A program made the translations under genes and the position numbers. A stretch of DNA of 64,000 bases from Metabacillus mangrovi (GTDB lineage Bacteria > Bacillota > Bacilli > Bacillales > Bacillaceae): assembly GCF_009711125.1 (NCBI RefSeq), contig NZ_WMIB01000010.1, positions 1-64,000 of the forward strand, given 5' to 3'. Below the pieces are notes generated by a model, which was not told the DNA's origin, ran no database searches, and saw nothing but the letters and a program-made list of their open reading frames with translations. Below, piece by piece: positions 24,822 through 33,802 of the stretch. Positions within the stretch are counted from its first letter, which is position 1; every line of letters starts with the position of its first letter.

Positions 24822-25619
24822 TCAGCGGACCGAATTGATCAGCCCAAGCATTTGATCGCCAAGTGTCACGGATTTCGCGTTAAGCTGGTAAGCCCGCTGC
24901 GAAATGAGCATTTCGGTCATCTCTTTTGAAATATCTACATTGGACATCTCGAGTGCCCCTTGTTCAATGGCTGCATTTTCCGCATCGGTCACGGCAGCCG
25001 GATCATTCGGGTTGGCAAGAGCATACAGGTTTCCGCTCATATGCGTCAGGGCCTGCGGCTTATTGGATTGAACGATCCCAAGCGTAAACGTCCCGGCAGG
25101 CTGGCCGTTTGCATCAAGTGCCGTCAGTGTCCCGTCGGCGTTGATTTTTATGGTGGAAGCTGTTTGATTCAAAACAATCGGATTGTTGTTGGCGTCCAGC
25201 ACACGCTGGCCATTGGCATTTACGAGTCCGAGCTGCCCGTCCGCTTCGTTTGACAGGTACAATGCCCCGTCACGCGTATAGCGGACTTGGCCGTCTGCAC
25301 TGATTTTCAGGAACTGCCCCGGTTTTGTAAAGGAAAAATCGAGGTCGCGTCCGGTTTTTTTGATGGAACCCTGACTGAAGACGATGTTTTCCATAAGCTG
25401 GGCACCGCTTCCCTGGCGGAGGCCTGTAACAGTCTTCCGGCTGATGTCCTGTTCAGGAGCAATTTTGCTGTCAAACTGCTGGCGGACCATTTCGCCAAAC
25501 GTCGTTTGGGTGCGCTTAAAGCCTTGCGTATCGACGTTTGCTAAATTATGCCCAATCACATCGAGCTGCTTCTGGACCTGATTCATGGTGTTGGTTGCTG
25601 TAATCATTGAGCGCAGCAT
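24822..25619 (-). CDS. flhP: Flagellar hook-basal body (rod) protein FlhP
   Basis: 265 aa, a flagellar rod/hook family protein: N-terminal helix MLRSMITATNTMNQVQKQLDVIGHNLANVDTQGFKRTQ (motif ANVDTQGF) and C-terminal motif GALEMSNVDISKEMTEMLISQRAYQLNAK. Both ends form the coiled coil of axial proteins and the middle is a beta domain. It is exported by the flagellar type III apparatus and placed in the distal rod. It follows flhO by 16 bases. Confidence 0.93.
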   Translation of the reverse strand: MLRSMITATNTMNQVQKQLDVIGHNLANVDTQGFKRTQTTFGEMVRQQFDSKIAPEQDISRKTVTGLRQGSGAQLMENIVFSQGSIKKTGRDLDFSFTKPGQFLKISADGQVRYTRDGALYLSNEADGQLGLVNANGQRVLDANNNPIVLNQTASTIKINADGTLTALDANGQPAGTFTLGIVQSNKPQALTHMSGNLYALANPNDPAAVTDAENAAIEQGALEMSNVDISKEMTEMLISQRAYQLNAKSVTLGDQMLGLINSVR

Positions 25620-25635
25620 TTAGTATTCCCCCTCA

Positions 25636-26469
25636 TCAGTTTAGCCGCCCGATTTCATTGACCGCTTTCTCAAGACTCCGGTCATATGCCTGCAACACCT
25701 TCTGATTGGCTTCAAACGAACGATAGGCTGTCATCATTTCGGTATAAGCCCTTGCTGTATCTACATTTGAGCTTTCAGTGAAGCCCTGCTTCAGCGAGTA
25801 TCTTACATCCGGATTGCCAGCGGCACTCGCAAGCGGGGGTACCCCATCCTCCGTGCGGAAGAAGCCGCTGCTTTCTTTTATGAGGTTTCTGACATCCCCG
25901 GCAAACCGCACATCAATCTGTGCTGTTTCCTGACCATTAATTCTCACCCGGCCGTCAGGAGTGATCTCAAAATCCTCTCCCGTAATCTCAATCGGCGCTC
26001 CATCCGTTGACAAAACCGGCATCCCATTTGAAGTCAGCTGATTTTGCCCGTTCACGGTAAAATGACCGTTGCGGGTATAGCGGAGTGTTCCATCCTGCAT
26101 GCCGACGGCAAACAAAAGGAACCCTTTCATCCCGGTTTCCGCGTTAGCCGGAACTTCCTCTTCCAACAGTGCCACGTCAGTCGGCAGTCCCGTTTCTTTC
26201 AAATCCCCTTGTGTAAACTGGGGAACGAGCTCCTGTAAATAAGCTCCTGTATTTAAAGCGCCAATCGGCGTCTGTGTACCCATTTTCATCGAAGTTGGAG
26301 CGTCCTTCCCTTCCATCCTGCTGAGCAGCATTTCCGGAAAAGCGCGAATGGCGGACTGGTCTGCTTTATAACCCGGTGTATTCACATTAGCAATGTTATT
26401 GGACAGCATTTCCGTCCGTTTCTGCTGTGATAGCATACCGGCTGCTGCCGTATAAAGCCCTCTAAGCAT
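25636..26469 (-). CDS. flhO: Flagellar hook-basal body (rod) protein FlhO
   Basis: 277 aa paralogue of FlhP: N-terminal MLRGLYTAAAGMLSQQKRTE with SNNIANVNTPGY, C-terminal SSNVDTARAYTEMMTAYRSFEANQKVLQAYD. It is a proximal/distal rod component of the flagellar basal body. It is the first gene of the flhO-flhP operon. A possible sigmaD-type promoter lies about 96 bases upstream, and a GGCGC/GCGCC hairpin is just before the ribosome binding site GAGGTG. Confidence 0.93.
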   Translation of the reverse strand: MLRGLYTAAAGMLSQQKRTEMLSNNIANVNTPGYKADQSAIRAFPEMLLSRMEGKDAPTSMKMGTQTPIGALNTGAYLQELVPQFTQGDLKETGLPTDVALLEEEVPANAETGMKGFLLFAVGMQDGTLRYTRNGHFTVNGQNQLTSNGMPVLSTDGAPIEITGEDFEITPDGRVRINGQETAQIDVRFAGDVRNLIKESSGFFRTEDGVPPLASAAGNPDVRYSLKQGFTESSNVDTARAYTEMMTAYRSFEANQKVLQAYDRSLEKAVNEIGRLN

Positions 26470-26564
26470 ATTTCACCTCATAGCGGCGCAGTCAAGCGCC
26501 AATTTTCCTCTATCTTCTATTATATATGACAAACCCAATAAACTCCTACTATATTTTTTTCGGC

Positions 26565-26591
26565 ATATCCGCCAAAATCTCAACTGATTCA
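26565..26591 (-). promoter_or_regulatory. Candidate sigmaD promoter of flhOP
   Basis: Minus strand TGAA - N15 - GCGGATAT, two mismatches from the sigmaD consensus TAAA-N15-GCCGATAT. flhOP is sigmaD-dependent in B. subtilis; here the match is only fair. Confidence 0.4.
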
Positions 26592-26680
26592 GACGATTTG
26601 CACAGGATTTTTTAAAATATTTTTTTGCAAATATCGACAAATGGGGGAGATGGTGGCGGGGCGCAGCAGGACGCAGCGGC

Positions 26681-26942
26681 GGGTCTGACCCGCACTTCGC
26701 TGCCGTACTAAAGCTCTGGCACCGAAACCGTTAGCCCAAGTGTCGCAATGGTTTGCAGATGGCTGCCTCTGTCCCCACTTGCGGTGAAGCAGCAGGGGAC
26801 TGGCACCGTGCCAGTCCCCACATTCTCTACCGTACTAAAGCTCCGGTACCGACTCTCAAAGCCTTTGTGCCACAAGGGTTTGCAGAAGGCCGCCTCTGTC
26901 CCCACTTGCGGTGAAGCGACGGGGGACTGGCACCGCAATCTC
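26681..26942 (-). repeat. REP cassette R1-e (inverse, truncated)
   Basis: Begins GGGTCTGACCCGC, has the palindromic core at 26795-26819, and breaks off within a second core at 26929-26942 (GGGACTGGCACCGC), after which an R2-type repeat begins. Confidence 0.8.
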
Positions 26943-26963
26943 TTGGTTTCACCGTTACAGTTT

Positions 26964-27217
26964 GCACTGACCCCACTCCCTTTAAAGCGGCAGGGGAACA
27001 AGGTACTGACAGCTGATCCATTGATATCAAAGACTTGACCGGCATAGGGGACGGAGGTTTCGTGCTTTAGCGAATGTGGGGTCAGAGCTTTCCTCTGACC
27101 CCGATTGCTTTAAAGCGGCGGGGGAACAAGCTGCTGACAGCTGATCCATTGATAGCAAAGGCTTGACCGGCATAGGGGACGGAGGTTCCGTGCTTTAGCG
27201 AATGTGGGGTCAGAGCA
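26964..27217 (+). repeat. REP cassettes R2-b, two tandem units
   Basis: Two similar units of about 120 bp share CTTTAAAGCGGC, GACAGCTGATCCATTGAT, TTGACCGGCATAGGGGACGG and GTGCTTTAGCGAATGTGGGG, each ending GGTCAGAGC. The stretch 26470-27292 otherwise holds only the flhO promoter region and repeats. Confidence 0.8.
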
Positions 27218-27292
27218 ACAGGTTTTGCAACCAGGCTGTGGGGGGGCAGAGCAACAGGTTCAGCAAGCACACAGTCAAAAGCCCAATGGCCA

Positions 27293-28336
27293 TCACTTAG
27301 GTACAATACTCCGGACGACAGGGATCCGCTGCATCATTCTTACAGAAATAAAACTCCCTGCGATGGTAACGGCGGCGAGTAGCGGGACTCCGTATAACGG
27401 GTTCATTGAGAAGGCATCGAATTCCAGCACCCTTTGCAGGACGAGCAGGATGAACGGATGGATCAGGTAGATGCCAAGGCTTGCTTCGATGAATGGTTTT
27501 AATGGTGTCACTGTGTTTTCCGGCTTTTTTATGTACTTTTGCCCGTCTTTAAAGAACAGGAAGACGGCGGCGGACATAAAAATGACGGACACGTTTAGAT
27601 ATTTGTAGAAAAATCCGTCGAAAACTCCATTGCTTTTCTCTGTAAGTGCCCAGGTTGCAAAAATGGTTAGGAGGAGTCCTGTTGCGCCCAGCCCATAGAT
27701 GAATGCTTTTGTGCTTGTTTTGAAGGAGTATTTATGAAGGTAGTAGCCCATGACGAAATAGCCGATGTATCCGCTGGCCGGAAAAGCTTCAAAGCCGATT
27801 TCCACATCATACAGCTTTGATATCAGGCTGAAGACGGCGGTGCAGATAAACCAAAGGAAAAGGAACAGTTCGATATTTTTCCTGGAGGCATGTAGGATGT
27901 AGACTCTCAGGATCGGCGTTATGGCGTACAGACCGATCATTACATATAAAAACCAGAGGTGGTAGTAGACATTGTCTGAGAGAACAGCTTTTATTGCTGC
28001 TTCGGGGTTCTTTTCCAAATCTCCCACCTTCATACTGACCAGGAGGTAAAAAATGGTCCATGCCGCAAAGGGGATCAACACCTTCGAAGCCCTCTTTTTA
28101 ATGAAATTTGCCGCTGATTCCTGTTTTCCGGGGTTCAGCATGAGTGCACCGCTCATCATAAAGAAGATCGGCACACACCATCTGGTCATTGAATCGTAGG
28201 TGTTCCCCGTCCACCAGTCGCCTGCTGGAATGGTTCTGTATTCTTCTAAAAGCGGAGAAGCTGCATGGAGGATCACGACACTGATGGTTGCCAGCGCGCG
28301 CAGCCAGTCAAAGTAGTAAATTCTCTGTTTTTTCAA
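27293..28336 (-). CDS. Membrane acyltransferase (Acyltransferase_3 / WecH-like)
   Basis: Polytopic protein of 347 aa with about ten helices. The N-terminal RIYYFDWLRALATISVVILHA contains the conserved Arg and His of acyltransferase-3 proteins, and a second hallmark is the C-terminal SLGIYLIHPFIL. Such enzymes transfer an acyl (often acetyl) group to sugars of surface polymers. The substrate cannot be told. The start is a TTG at 28336, with AGGTG eight bases upstream. The gene is alone between a REP array and the divergent MFS gene, without a partner glycan cluster. Confidence 0.85.
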   Translation of the reverse strand: MKKQRIYYFDWLRALATISVVILHAASPLLEEYRTIPAGDWWTGNTYDSMTRWCVPIFFMMSGALMLNPGKQESAANFIKKRASKVLIPFAAWTIFYLLVSMKVGDLEKNPEAAIKAVLSDNVYYHLWFLYVMIGLYAITPILRVYILHASRKNIELFLFLWFICTAVFSLISKLYDVEIGFEAFPASGYIGYFVMGYYLHKYSFKTSTKAFIYGLGATGLLLTIFATWALTEKSNGVFDGFFYKYLNVSVIFMSAAVFLFFKDGQKYIKKPENTVTPLKPFIEASLGIYLIHPFILLVLQRVLEFDAFSMNPLYGVPLLAAVTIAGSFISVRMMQRIPVVRSIVPK

Positions 28337-28514
28337 GGATATTCACCTGCTTTTCTAAGATGACGGACATTGCTTTGAATGGTGTACAGGCAGCTGGTTC
28401 TATTGGTATCTGCCTTTTTTGGCTATCTTATACGAATTCAAATGGTCCATTAAAATCCGTGTTACATGTACTGCTTTACCCAAAACAAACCTTTCTTAAA
28501 TACCCAAATTTGAA

Positions 28515-28520
28515 TATAAT
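28515..28520 (+). promoter_or_regulatory. Candidate -10 box of the MFS-padR operon
   Basis: TATAAT 34 bases before the exporter start; the -35 region is poor. A TACATGTA palindrome at 28463-28470 upstream could belong to a PadR site, but this is weak. Confidence 0.4.
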
Positions 28521-28553
28521 AATTGTAATAAGTTTCTAACGGGAGGAACCGGG

Positions 28554-30068
28554 ATGACGGGTGCTGAGAAGAATACGCGGTTGATTGTGGCAGGGCTGCT
28601 GCTGGGGATTTTTATGGCGGCGATGGATAATACGATTGTGGCGACGGCGATGGGAAAGATTATTTCGGACCTTGGGGGTTTGGAGTATTTTGTTTGGGTG
28701 ACGTCAGCTTATATGGTCGCTGTGATGGCGGGGATGCCGATCTTCGGGAAGCTGTCGGATATGTATGGACGGAAGCGGTTTTTTGTGTTCGGTTTGACGG
28801 TTTTCATCCTGGGCTCTGCTCTTTGCGGGATTGCACAGGATATTGTGCAGCTGAGTATATTCAGGGCGATTCAGGGGATCGGCGGCGGAGCCCTTTTGCC
28901 GATTGCCTTTACGATTGTGTTTGATATTTTCCCTCCGGAAAAGCGCGGGAAAATGACAGGGCTGCTCGGGGCGGTGTTCGGTTCCTCCAGTGTGTTCGGG
29001 CCGTTATTGGGGGCTTACATTACGGAGTATATCAGCTGGCATTGGGTGTTTTATGTGAATGTGCCGATCGGGCTGTTGTCGCTTTTCCTGATTATCCGGT
29101 ATTATCAAGAATCGAAGAGCCACCAAAAGCAGAAAATTGACTGGACCGGAGCAGCGACACTAGTGATCTCGGTCGTCAGTCTGATGTTCGCGCTGGAGCT
29201 TGGCGGCAAGGAATATGATTGGAATTCAGTGCAGATTCTCGGGCTGTTCGGTCTTTTCGCTGTCGCATTGGCTGTTTTTATTTTTGCGGAAAGAAGAGCG
29301 TCAGAGCCGATTATCTCATTTTGGATGTTTAAAAAGCGGCTGTTTGCAGCTTCTCAGATTCTTGCGTTTTTATATGGTGCCACGTTTATTATTCTGACGG
29401 TGTTCATTCCGATTTTTGTGCAGGCGGTCTACGGGGGCTCTGCTGCAAATGCCGGCCTGATCCTGACACCGATGATGCTTGGATCTGTGGCCGGAAGTGC
29501 CATTGGAGGTATTTATGTAACAAAGGTCAGCTTCAGAAATTTAATGACGATTTCGGTGTTTTCTTTTGCAGCCGGGATGCTGCTCCTCGGGATGATGGGT
29601 CCGGAGACGGCGCGCTGGATGCTGACGGTGTATATGGTGCTTGCCGGGTTTGGGGTCGGGTTCAGTTTTTCCCTGCTGCCGACTTCTTCTACTCATAAGC
29701 TTGAACCACAATACCGCGGATCAGCGAATTCAACGAATTCCTTTGCCCGCTCTCTCGGTATGACGATTGGAGTAACGGTATTCGGCGCGATTCAGAGCAG
29801 TACGTTTACGAACGAGCTGCAAAAAGGACTGGGTGGATCATCCGATCAGGTTGGGGATCCAAGCGCTGTTTTTCAGGCAGGCGCCCGGGAAACCATTCCC
29901 CCGCAGGTTCTGGATCAGATTGTGGGAGCCATGTCTTCTTCCATCACGTATACGTTCATGCTCGCTTTGATTCCGATTGCAGCCGCAGTGGTGACGGTGT
30001 TTTTCATGGGAAATGAGCGCGTAGAGGTGCCGGCCCGTAAACCGGACATTCATTCAAGCGCGAATTAG
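28554..30068 (+). CDS. MFS multidrug exporter, DHA2 (14-helix) family
   Basis: 504 aa. Motif D1-like MDNTIVATAMGKI follows helix 1, motif A is GKLSDMYGRKRFF, and motif C-like GSSSVFGPLLGAYI lies in helix 5, together typical of proton-driven drug exporters of the DHA2 group with 14 helices. AACGGGAGG precedes the ATG. A PadR regulator gene follows 37 bases downstream in the same direction, so the pair is probably a self-regulated resistance module. The substrate is unknown. The C-terminus is short and polar. Confidence 0.92.
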   Translation: MTGAEKNTRLIVAGLLLGIFMAAMDNTIVATAMGKIISDLGGLEYFVWVTSAYMVAVMAGMPIFGKLSDMYGRKRFFVFGLTVFILGSALCGIAQDIVQLSIFRAIQGIGGGALLPIAFTIVFDIFPPEKRGKMTGLLGAVFGSSSVFGPLLGAYITEYISWHWVFYVNVPIGLLSLFLIIRYYQESKSHQKQKIDWTGAATLVISVVSLMFALELGGKEYDWNSVQILGLFGLFAVALAVFIFAERRASEPIISFWMFKKRLFAASQILAFLYGATFIILTVFIPIFVQAVYGGSAANAGLILTPMMLGSVAGSAIGGIYVTKVSFRNLMTISVFSFAAGMLLLGMMGPETARWMLTVYMVLAGFGVGFSFSLLPTSSTHKLEPQYRGSANSTNSFARSLGMTIGVTVFGAIQSSTFTNELQKGLGGSSDQVGDPSAVFQAGARETIPPQVLDQIVGAMSSSITYTFMLALIPIAAAVVTVFFMGNERVEVPARKPDIHSSAN

Positions 30069-30105
30069 ATTCGTGCTTTTTTCATAAAGAGGTGGGACAA
30101 ATCAA

Positions 30106-30687
30106 ATGAGTGTTAAGCTAGTCATTCTGGGTTTATTGATGGAAGGAAATAAGCATCCTTATGAAATCCAGCAGGTCATCAATGAACGGCAGATGAAGCA
30201 TTATATCAAGCTTGCCAGCGGCTCTCTCTATTATGCGTTTGAAACGCTCGGGAAGGACGGGTTCGTGAAGGTTGTGGATGTGGTGAGTGATACGAAGCGG
30301 CCGGATAAAACCATCTATGCGATTACGGAAGCAGGAGAAGCGGAGTTCGAGAAGCTTTTCTTTGAACAGCTTCTGAAAAAAGAGCATATGTACCGCCCCG
30401 TATATGCATCGCTTTCGTTTACATCCTACATCGATCAGGATAAGCTGGAGCGCGCGCTCAAGGGCAAAATCGAGGAAACCGAAACCACCTTAAAGAAGAT
30501 GAAGCGGTTGTATGCAGAGAAAAAGAAGACTGCTCCTCTCGGAAACCTGTCGATCATCATGAGGGTGATCCTTCACTTAAAGGCAGAGCTGGGCTGGTTT
30601 CAATTTCTTCACGAGGCGGCGGATGCGGGCAAAATCTCCAAGATCGATGAGGATGCGGAAGCATTATTGGAGGAGTTCGAGATATAA
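30106..30687 (+). CDS. PadR family transcriptional regulator
   Basis: 193 aa with an N-terminal winged helix: LVILGLLMEGNKHPYEIQQVIN, then LASGSLYYAFETLGKDGFVKVVD and the wing DTKRPDKTIYAITEAGEAEFEKL. The C-terminal Vir_C/dimerisation helices (about 95-193) make this a longer PadR subclass. It probably represses the upstream exporter gene and is released by an exported compound. GAGGTGGG lies before the ATG. The gene ends in a strong bidirectional terminator. Confidence 0.9.
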   Translation: MSVKLVILGLLMEGNKHPYEIQQVINERQMKHYIKLASGSLYYAFETLGKDGFVKVVDVVSDTKRPDKTIYAITEAGEAEFEKLFFEQLLKKEHMYRPVYASLSFTSYIDQDKLERALKGKIEETETTLKKMKRLYAEKKKTAPLGNLSIIMRVILHLKAELGWFQFLHEAADAGKISKIDEDAEALLEEFEI

Positions 30688-30720
30688 AAAGAAGCAAAGG
30701 CCCCTTTGCTTCTTTTTTTA
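30686..30720. terminator. Bidirectional terminator between padR and the gene at 30718
   Basis: AAGAAGCAAAGG / CCTTTGCTTCTT perfect stem with a very short loop and A/T runs on both sides. Confidence 0.92.
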
Positions 30721-31119
30721 TATATTTTCCACTTCTCCGCCAGGGAGCGAGATAAACGAAAATTCGTTGTCGCCGAAGAGCTCCCAGCCTTCAAAGGAGG
30801 CGCTGTTGTGGAAGACATCCAGAACTGCTCCATTGGCTGTTTTGATTCTGAGAATCTCTGCTTCTTTCCACCAGCAGACGTTCTGAATTTCCTGGCCGGC
30901 AAGAAGAGCCGTCAATTTATCGAGGTAATCCTTTTTCGTTTCAGCTGTCTGGAAGTCTGTCAGCCCTACTACAATTTTCCCTCCAAGCTTCAAACGCCAC
31001 GGGCATTCAATGACGAGCCCGCCTTTGGTAAAGTGCAGAATCAGGGGAAGCGGGTTCCCGGTTTCAAGCTTTGCTATTTTCTGTCCTTTAAAATAAGGAA
31101 AATCAAGACTTTCGTTCAT
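30718..31119 (-). CDS. Hypothetical protein under likely TetR control
   Basis: 133 aa, soluble, beta-rich, without signal or membrane segment: FPYFKGQKIAKLETGN, PLPLILHFTKGGLVIECPWRLK, NVCWWKEAEILRIKTANGAVLDVFH and a final GWELFGDNEFSFISLPGGEVENI. The strand pattern and the closing WELFG motif resemble small unknown proteins often found alone, and I cannot name the family. GGAGGAG precedes the ATG. A 16-bp palindrome 30 bases upstream (31149-31164) matches one before the neighbouring TetR gene, so it is the likely target of that regulator. Confidence 0.75.
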   Translation of the reverse strand: MNESLDFPYFKGQKIAKLETGNPLPLILHFTKGGLVIECPWRLKLGGKIVVGLTDFQTAETKKDYLDKLTALLAGQEIQNVCWWKEAEILRIKTANGAVLDVFHNSASFEGWELFGDNEFSFISLPGGEVENI

Positions 31120-31148
31120 GCTTTCTCCTCCGTTTTTGGGCGTGGTCC

Positions 31149-31164
31149 CTTATCGTTTGATAAG
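31149..31164. promoter_or_regulatory. Predicted TetR operator before the 133-aa protein gene
   Basis: CTTATC-GTTT-GATAAG, 14 of 16 bases as in the palindrome before the tetR gene. On the minus strand a TTTACA -35-like box lies just upstream. Confidence 0.7.
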
Positions 31165-31183
31165 TAGTATGTAAAGGGAATCT

Positions 31184-31765
31184 TTAAGATGAAAGGCCGT
31201 TCAAAATGACCTCTGTATAAAGCTCGGCACGCTGGTCCAGCAACTTTTCGCTTCCCGGCAGAGGATGGCTGAGCATGCTCATCAGCAGGTGTGAGTAGGT
31301 TTCAACCGTGGTGTTGTAATCAACTGGGTCTTTTACCGTTCCCTCTTCAGCAGCGCGTTCAAAAATGGTATTGATCGGGATCTGGTAGGCTTCCCGCCAG
31401 CACTGGGCAATCATGAACTGTTCTTCCTGTGTGATCTCATATTCTATGTCGTGGAACATTTGGGTCATTTTTTTCGGCTGGTGCAAAAGGATGTAGCGGA
31501 TGACGTGATACAGGGACTCCTTCAGGCTGGTGTATCTTTTCAGCAGCCGGTTTAGTGCCGATTTCATTTCGATGAGATAGTTTCTGACAACCTCTACGTA
31601 GAGGCTTTTTTTATTGGGGAAGTGATGATATAGAGCAGGCTGGGTAAGACCGCAAGTGTCCGCGATCTTTCTTGTTGAAATCGCGCGGTATCCATATTCC
31701 ATGAACAGGGCTTCCGCTGCCTTTATAATGTTCTTCCGTGTATCTCCCATATCGGCTGTAGCCAT
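31184..31765 (-). CDS. TetR/AcrR family transcriptional regulator
   Basis: 193 aa. The N-terminal helix-turn-helix is typical: IIKAAEALFMEYGYRAISTRKIADTCGLTQPALYHHFPNKKSLY with recognition helix QPALYHHF. The C-terminal ligand-binding part is helical, with a FHDIEYEITQEEQ segment; the ligand is unknown. AAGGG lies 11 bases before the ATG. A perfect 16-bp palindrome at 31787-31802 abuts the -10 box of its own promoter (autoregulation), and a near copy lies before the next gene, so this is probably a two-gene local regulon. Confidence 0.9.
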   Translation of the reverse strand: MATADMGDTRKNIIKAAEALFMEYGYRAISTRKIADTCGLTQPALYHHFPNKKSLYVEVVRNYLIEMKSALNRLLKRYTSLKESLYHVIRYILLHQPKKMTQMFHDIEYEITQEEQFMIAQCWREAYQIPINTIFERAAEEGTVKDPVDYNTTVETYSHLLMSMLSHPLPGSEKLLDQRAELYTEVILNGLSS

Positions 31766-31786
31766 TCAAGCGCTTCCCTTCTGCTG

Positions 31787-31832
31787 CTTATCATATGATA
31801 AGATTGTAAGCTTTCCATTCACTAACTGTCAA
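31787..31832 (-). promoter_or_regulatory. tetR promoter with adjoining operator palindrome
   Basis: Minus strand TTGACA (31827-31832), 18-bp spacer, TACAAT (31803-31808), followed at once by the perfect palindrome CTTATCATATGATAAG (31787-31802), which would cover the transcription start. Confidence 0.8.
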
Positions 31833-31837
31833 CTATC

Positions 31838-31875
31838 CAAAAAATGGCCTGATCCCGTAAAGGAACCAAGCCATC
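31838..31875 (-). terminator. Terminator of mbl
   Basis: Reading leftwards, GATGGCTTGGTTCC / GGGATCAGGCCAT, an imperfect stem, followed by TTTTTT. Confidence 0.8.
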
Positions 31876-31878
31876 TGG

Positions 31879-32880
31879 TTACATGATTTTTCTTTTCGCA
31901 AGCCGGTCAACGTTATCGAGCATGATGCCGGTGCCGATCGCTACACAATCCATCGGATTCTCCGCTACAAGAACCGGCACCTTCAGTTCCTCTGCCATCA
32001 GCTGATCAAGTCCGTTCAGCAGTGCTCCGCCGCCAGTCAAAATGATGCCGCGGTCGATGATGTCGGCCGAAAGCTCAGGCGGTGTGCGTTCGAGCACTCC
32101 TTTGGCTGCCTGGACAATCACCGCTACTGATTCTTTAAGAGCCTGTTCAATTTCCACAGAACTCACCGTAATCGTTCTCGGCAGTCCGCTGACCATATCC
32201 CGGCCGCGGATTGAAATCTCTTCCTGACGTGCGCCTGGGAAAACCGTAGCCACCTTGATTTTAATGTCTTCTGCTGTTCTCTCGCCAATCAGGAGCTTGT
32301 ACTCCCTTTTAATATGGTTGAGGATCTCTGCATCGAACTTGTCCCCCGCCATCTTAATGGAAGAGGCGGTGACAATATCGCCCATGGAAATCACAGCAAT
32401 ATCTGTTGTCCCACCGCCTATATCCACAACCATATTTCCGCTCGGCTGGAAAATATCCATGCCGGCTCCAATGGCAGCTACCTTCGGTTCTTCCTCCAGA
32501 AACACATTCTTCCCGCCGCTCTTCTCAGCTGCCTGCCGAATCGCTTTCTGCTCAACTGACGTAATATTCGTCGGGCAGCAGATCAGCATGCGCGGCTTTG
32601 AAAAAATGCCCTTTACATTCAGCTTTTGGATGAAGTGCTTCAGCATCGCTTCTGTTACATCGAAATCCGCAATCACGCCATCTTTTAACGGACGGATGGC
32701 AACGATGTTCCCAGGCGTACGTCCAACCATTCTTTTTGCTTCTTCCCCAACTGCCAGCACTTTGCCGGTGTTGCGGTCCATCGCCACTACAGAAGGCTCG
32801 TTCAGCACGATCCCTTTTCCTTTAACATGTATCAGTACATTCGCTGTACCGAGGTCAATCCCTATGTCCCTAGCAAACAT
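31879..32880 (-). CDS. mbl: MreB-like rod-shape protein Mbl
   Basis: Actin-fold cytoskeletal ATPase of 333 aa. Phosphate-1 loop IGIDLGTANVLI is at the start; the second nucleotide-binding loop is MVVDIGGGTTDIAVIS, and LTGGGALLNGLD follows. Place and sequence (downstream of spoIIID, before flhO) mark it as Mbl, not MreB. It moves with the wall-synthesis machinery and directs lateral wall growth. The ATG at 32880 (MFARDIGIDLG) has AAGGAGG 11 bases upstream; the frame extends 17 codons further without support. Confidence 0.96.
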   Translation of the reverse strand: MFARDIGIDLGTANVLIHVKGKGIVLNEPSVVAMDRNTGKVLAVGEEAKRMVGRTPGNIVAIRPLKDGVIADFDVTEAMLKHFIQKLNVKGIFSKPRMLICCPTNITSVEQKAIRQAAEKSGGKNVFLEEEPKVAAIGAGMDIFQPSGNMVVDIGGGTTDIAVISMGDIVTASSIKMAGDKFDAEILNHIKREYKLLIGERTAEDIKIKVATVFPGARQEEISIRGRDMVSGLPRTITVSSVEIEQALKESVAVIVQAAKGVLERTPPELSADIIDRGIILTGGGALLNGLDQLMAEELKVPVLVAENPMDCVAIGTGIMLDNVDRLAKRKIM

Positions 32881-33006
32881 GGTTCCGGTTTCCTCCTTGC
32901 AAATCACATTTCCCGTGTATTCAAATTGCACCCAATTACATATTGTACCACATATCGGAAAGAATAGGCGCTATTTTATGGGGGTCGGATTCACAAAAAG
33001 TCCAGA

Positions 33007-33282
33007 TCAGTTTACCGTTTCCTCCTGCAGGATATCCTCTTTGCGGTATTTCAGCTTGGTGGCTTCCCCGCCCCTTAAATGACGGATGGATTTATGGTAA
33101 TCGAGAATCTCCTTTACTTCTGCAGCCAGTTCCGGGTTAATTTCAGGCAATCGCTCTGTCAAATCCTTATGGACCGTACTTTTGGAAACCCCAAACTCTT
33201 TCGCAATCACGCGAACTGTTTTTTTAGTCTCCACGATATACTTTCCAATCTTGATTGTACGTTCTTTGATGTAATCGTGCAC
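33007..33282 (-). CDS. spoIIID: Sporulation transcription regulator SpoIIID
   Basis: 91 aa DNA-binding regulator of the mother cell, active after sigmaE and before sigmaK. The sequence is nearly that of B. subtilis SpoIIID as I recall it: HDYIKERTIKIGKYIVETKK, helix-turn-helix VRVIAKEFGVSKSTVHKDL, basic C-terminal IRHLRGGEATKLKYRKEDIL. The start is a GTG at 33282 with GGGAGGT eight bases upstream. A clear sigmaE promoter was not found; an unusual repeat island begins about 300 bases upstream. Confidence 0.98.
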   Translation of the reverse strand: MHDYIKERTIKIGKYIVETKKTVRVIAKEFGVSKSTVHKDLTERLPEINPELAAEVKEILDYHKSIRHLRGGEATKLKYRKEDILQEETVN

Positions 33283-33678
33283 ACCACTCGACCTCCCTAA
33301 AATGGATGTGAGAAGTGTGAAATGAGACCCGCATATTAAGAGACATCAGCTGCAATGGTGATATGGACTCTAAAGATGCTTTCGCTGCTGGATTCACAAT
33401 AAACAGCCACGATCCTCACCTCAAACACTCTCTTTGTTAGGTTTGTAACATTCTATTAGCTTGGTTGCAGCAATATGCTAAAAAGTCAACAGGGACAAGG
33501 GATTGCGTAAATTTTTCAGTGTGTATGATAAAGAATATGTGAAAGTTATGGGAATTTAGAATCGGAAATTGCTTTTTTGGATGGGACGGGGGATGGATTT
33601 GGGGGAATTTTGGGGTGATGGTTGGGTGGGGTTGCTGCTTGGGTGGCGCTGGTCTTTTTTGGGGTTGCTGCTTGGGTG

Positions 33679-33802
33679 GGGGCAATTCGGATTTAGGCTT
33701 AGGCTTGGTGCCGGGGCGGGGGCAATTCGGATTTAGGCTTAGGCTTGGTGCCGGGGCGGGGGGCAATTCGGATTTAGGCTTAGGCTTGGTGCCGGGGCGG
33801 GG
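33679..33802. repeat. 40-41 bp tandem repeat, three units
   Basis: Units begin GGCAATTCGGATTTAGGCTT at 33681, 33721 and 33762 and end GGTGCCGGGGCGG. The array runs directly into REP cassette R1-f (GGGGTCAGTCCC), again at a cassette border. Before it, GGGGTTGCTGCTTGGGTGG occurs twice. No gene is supported in 33283-34181. Confidence 0.88.
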
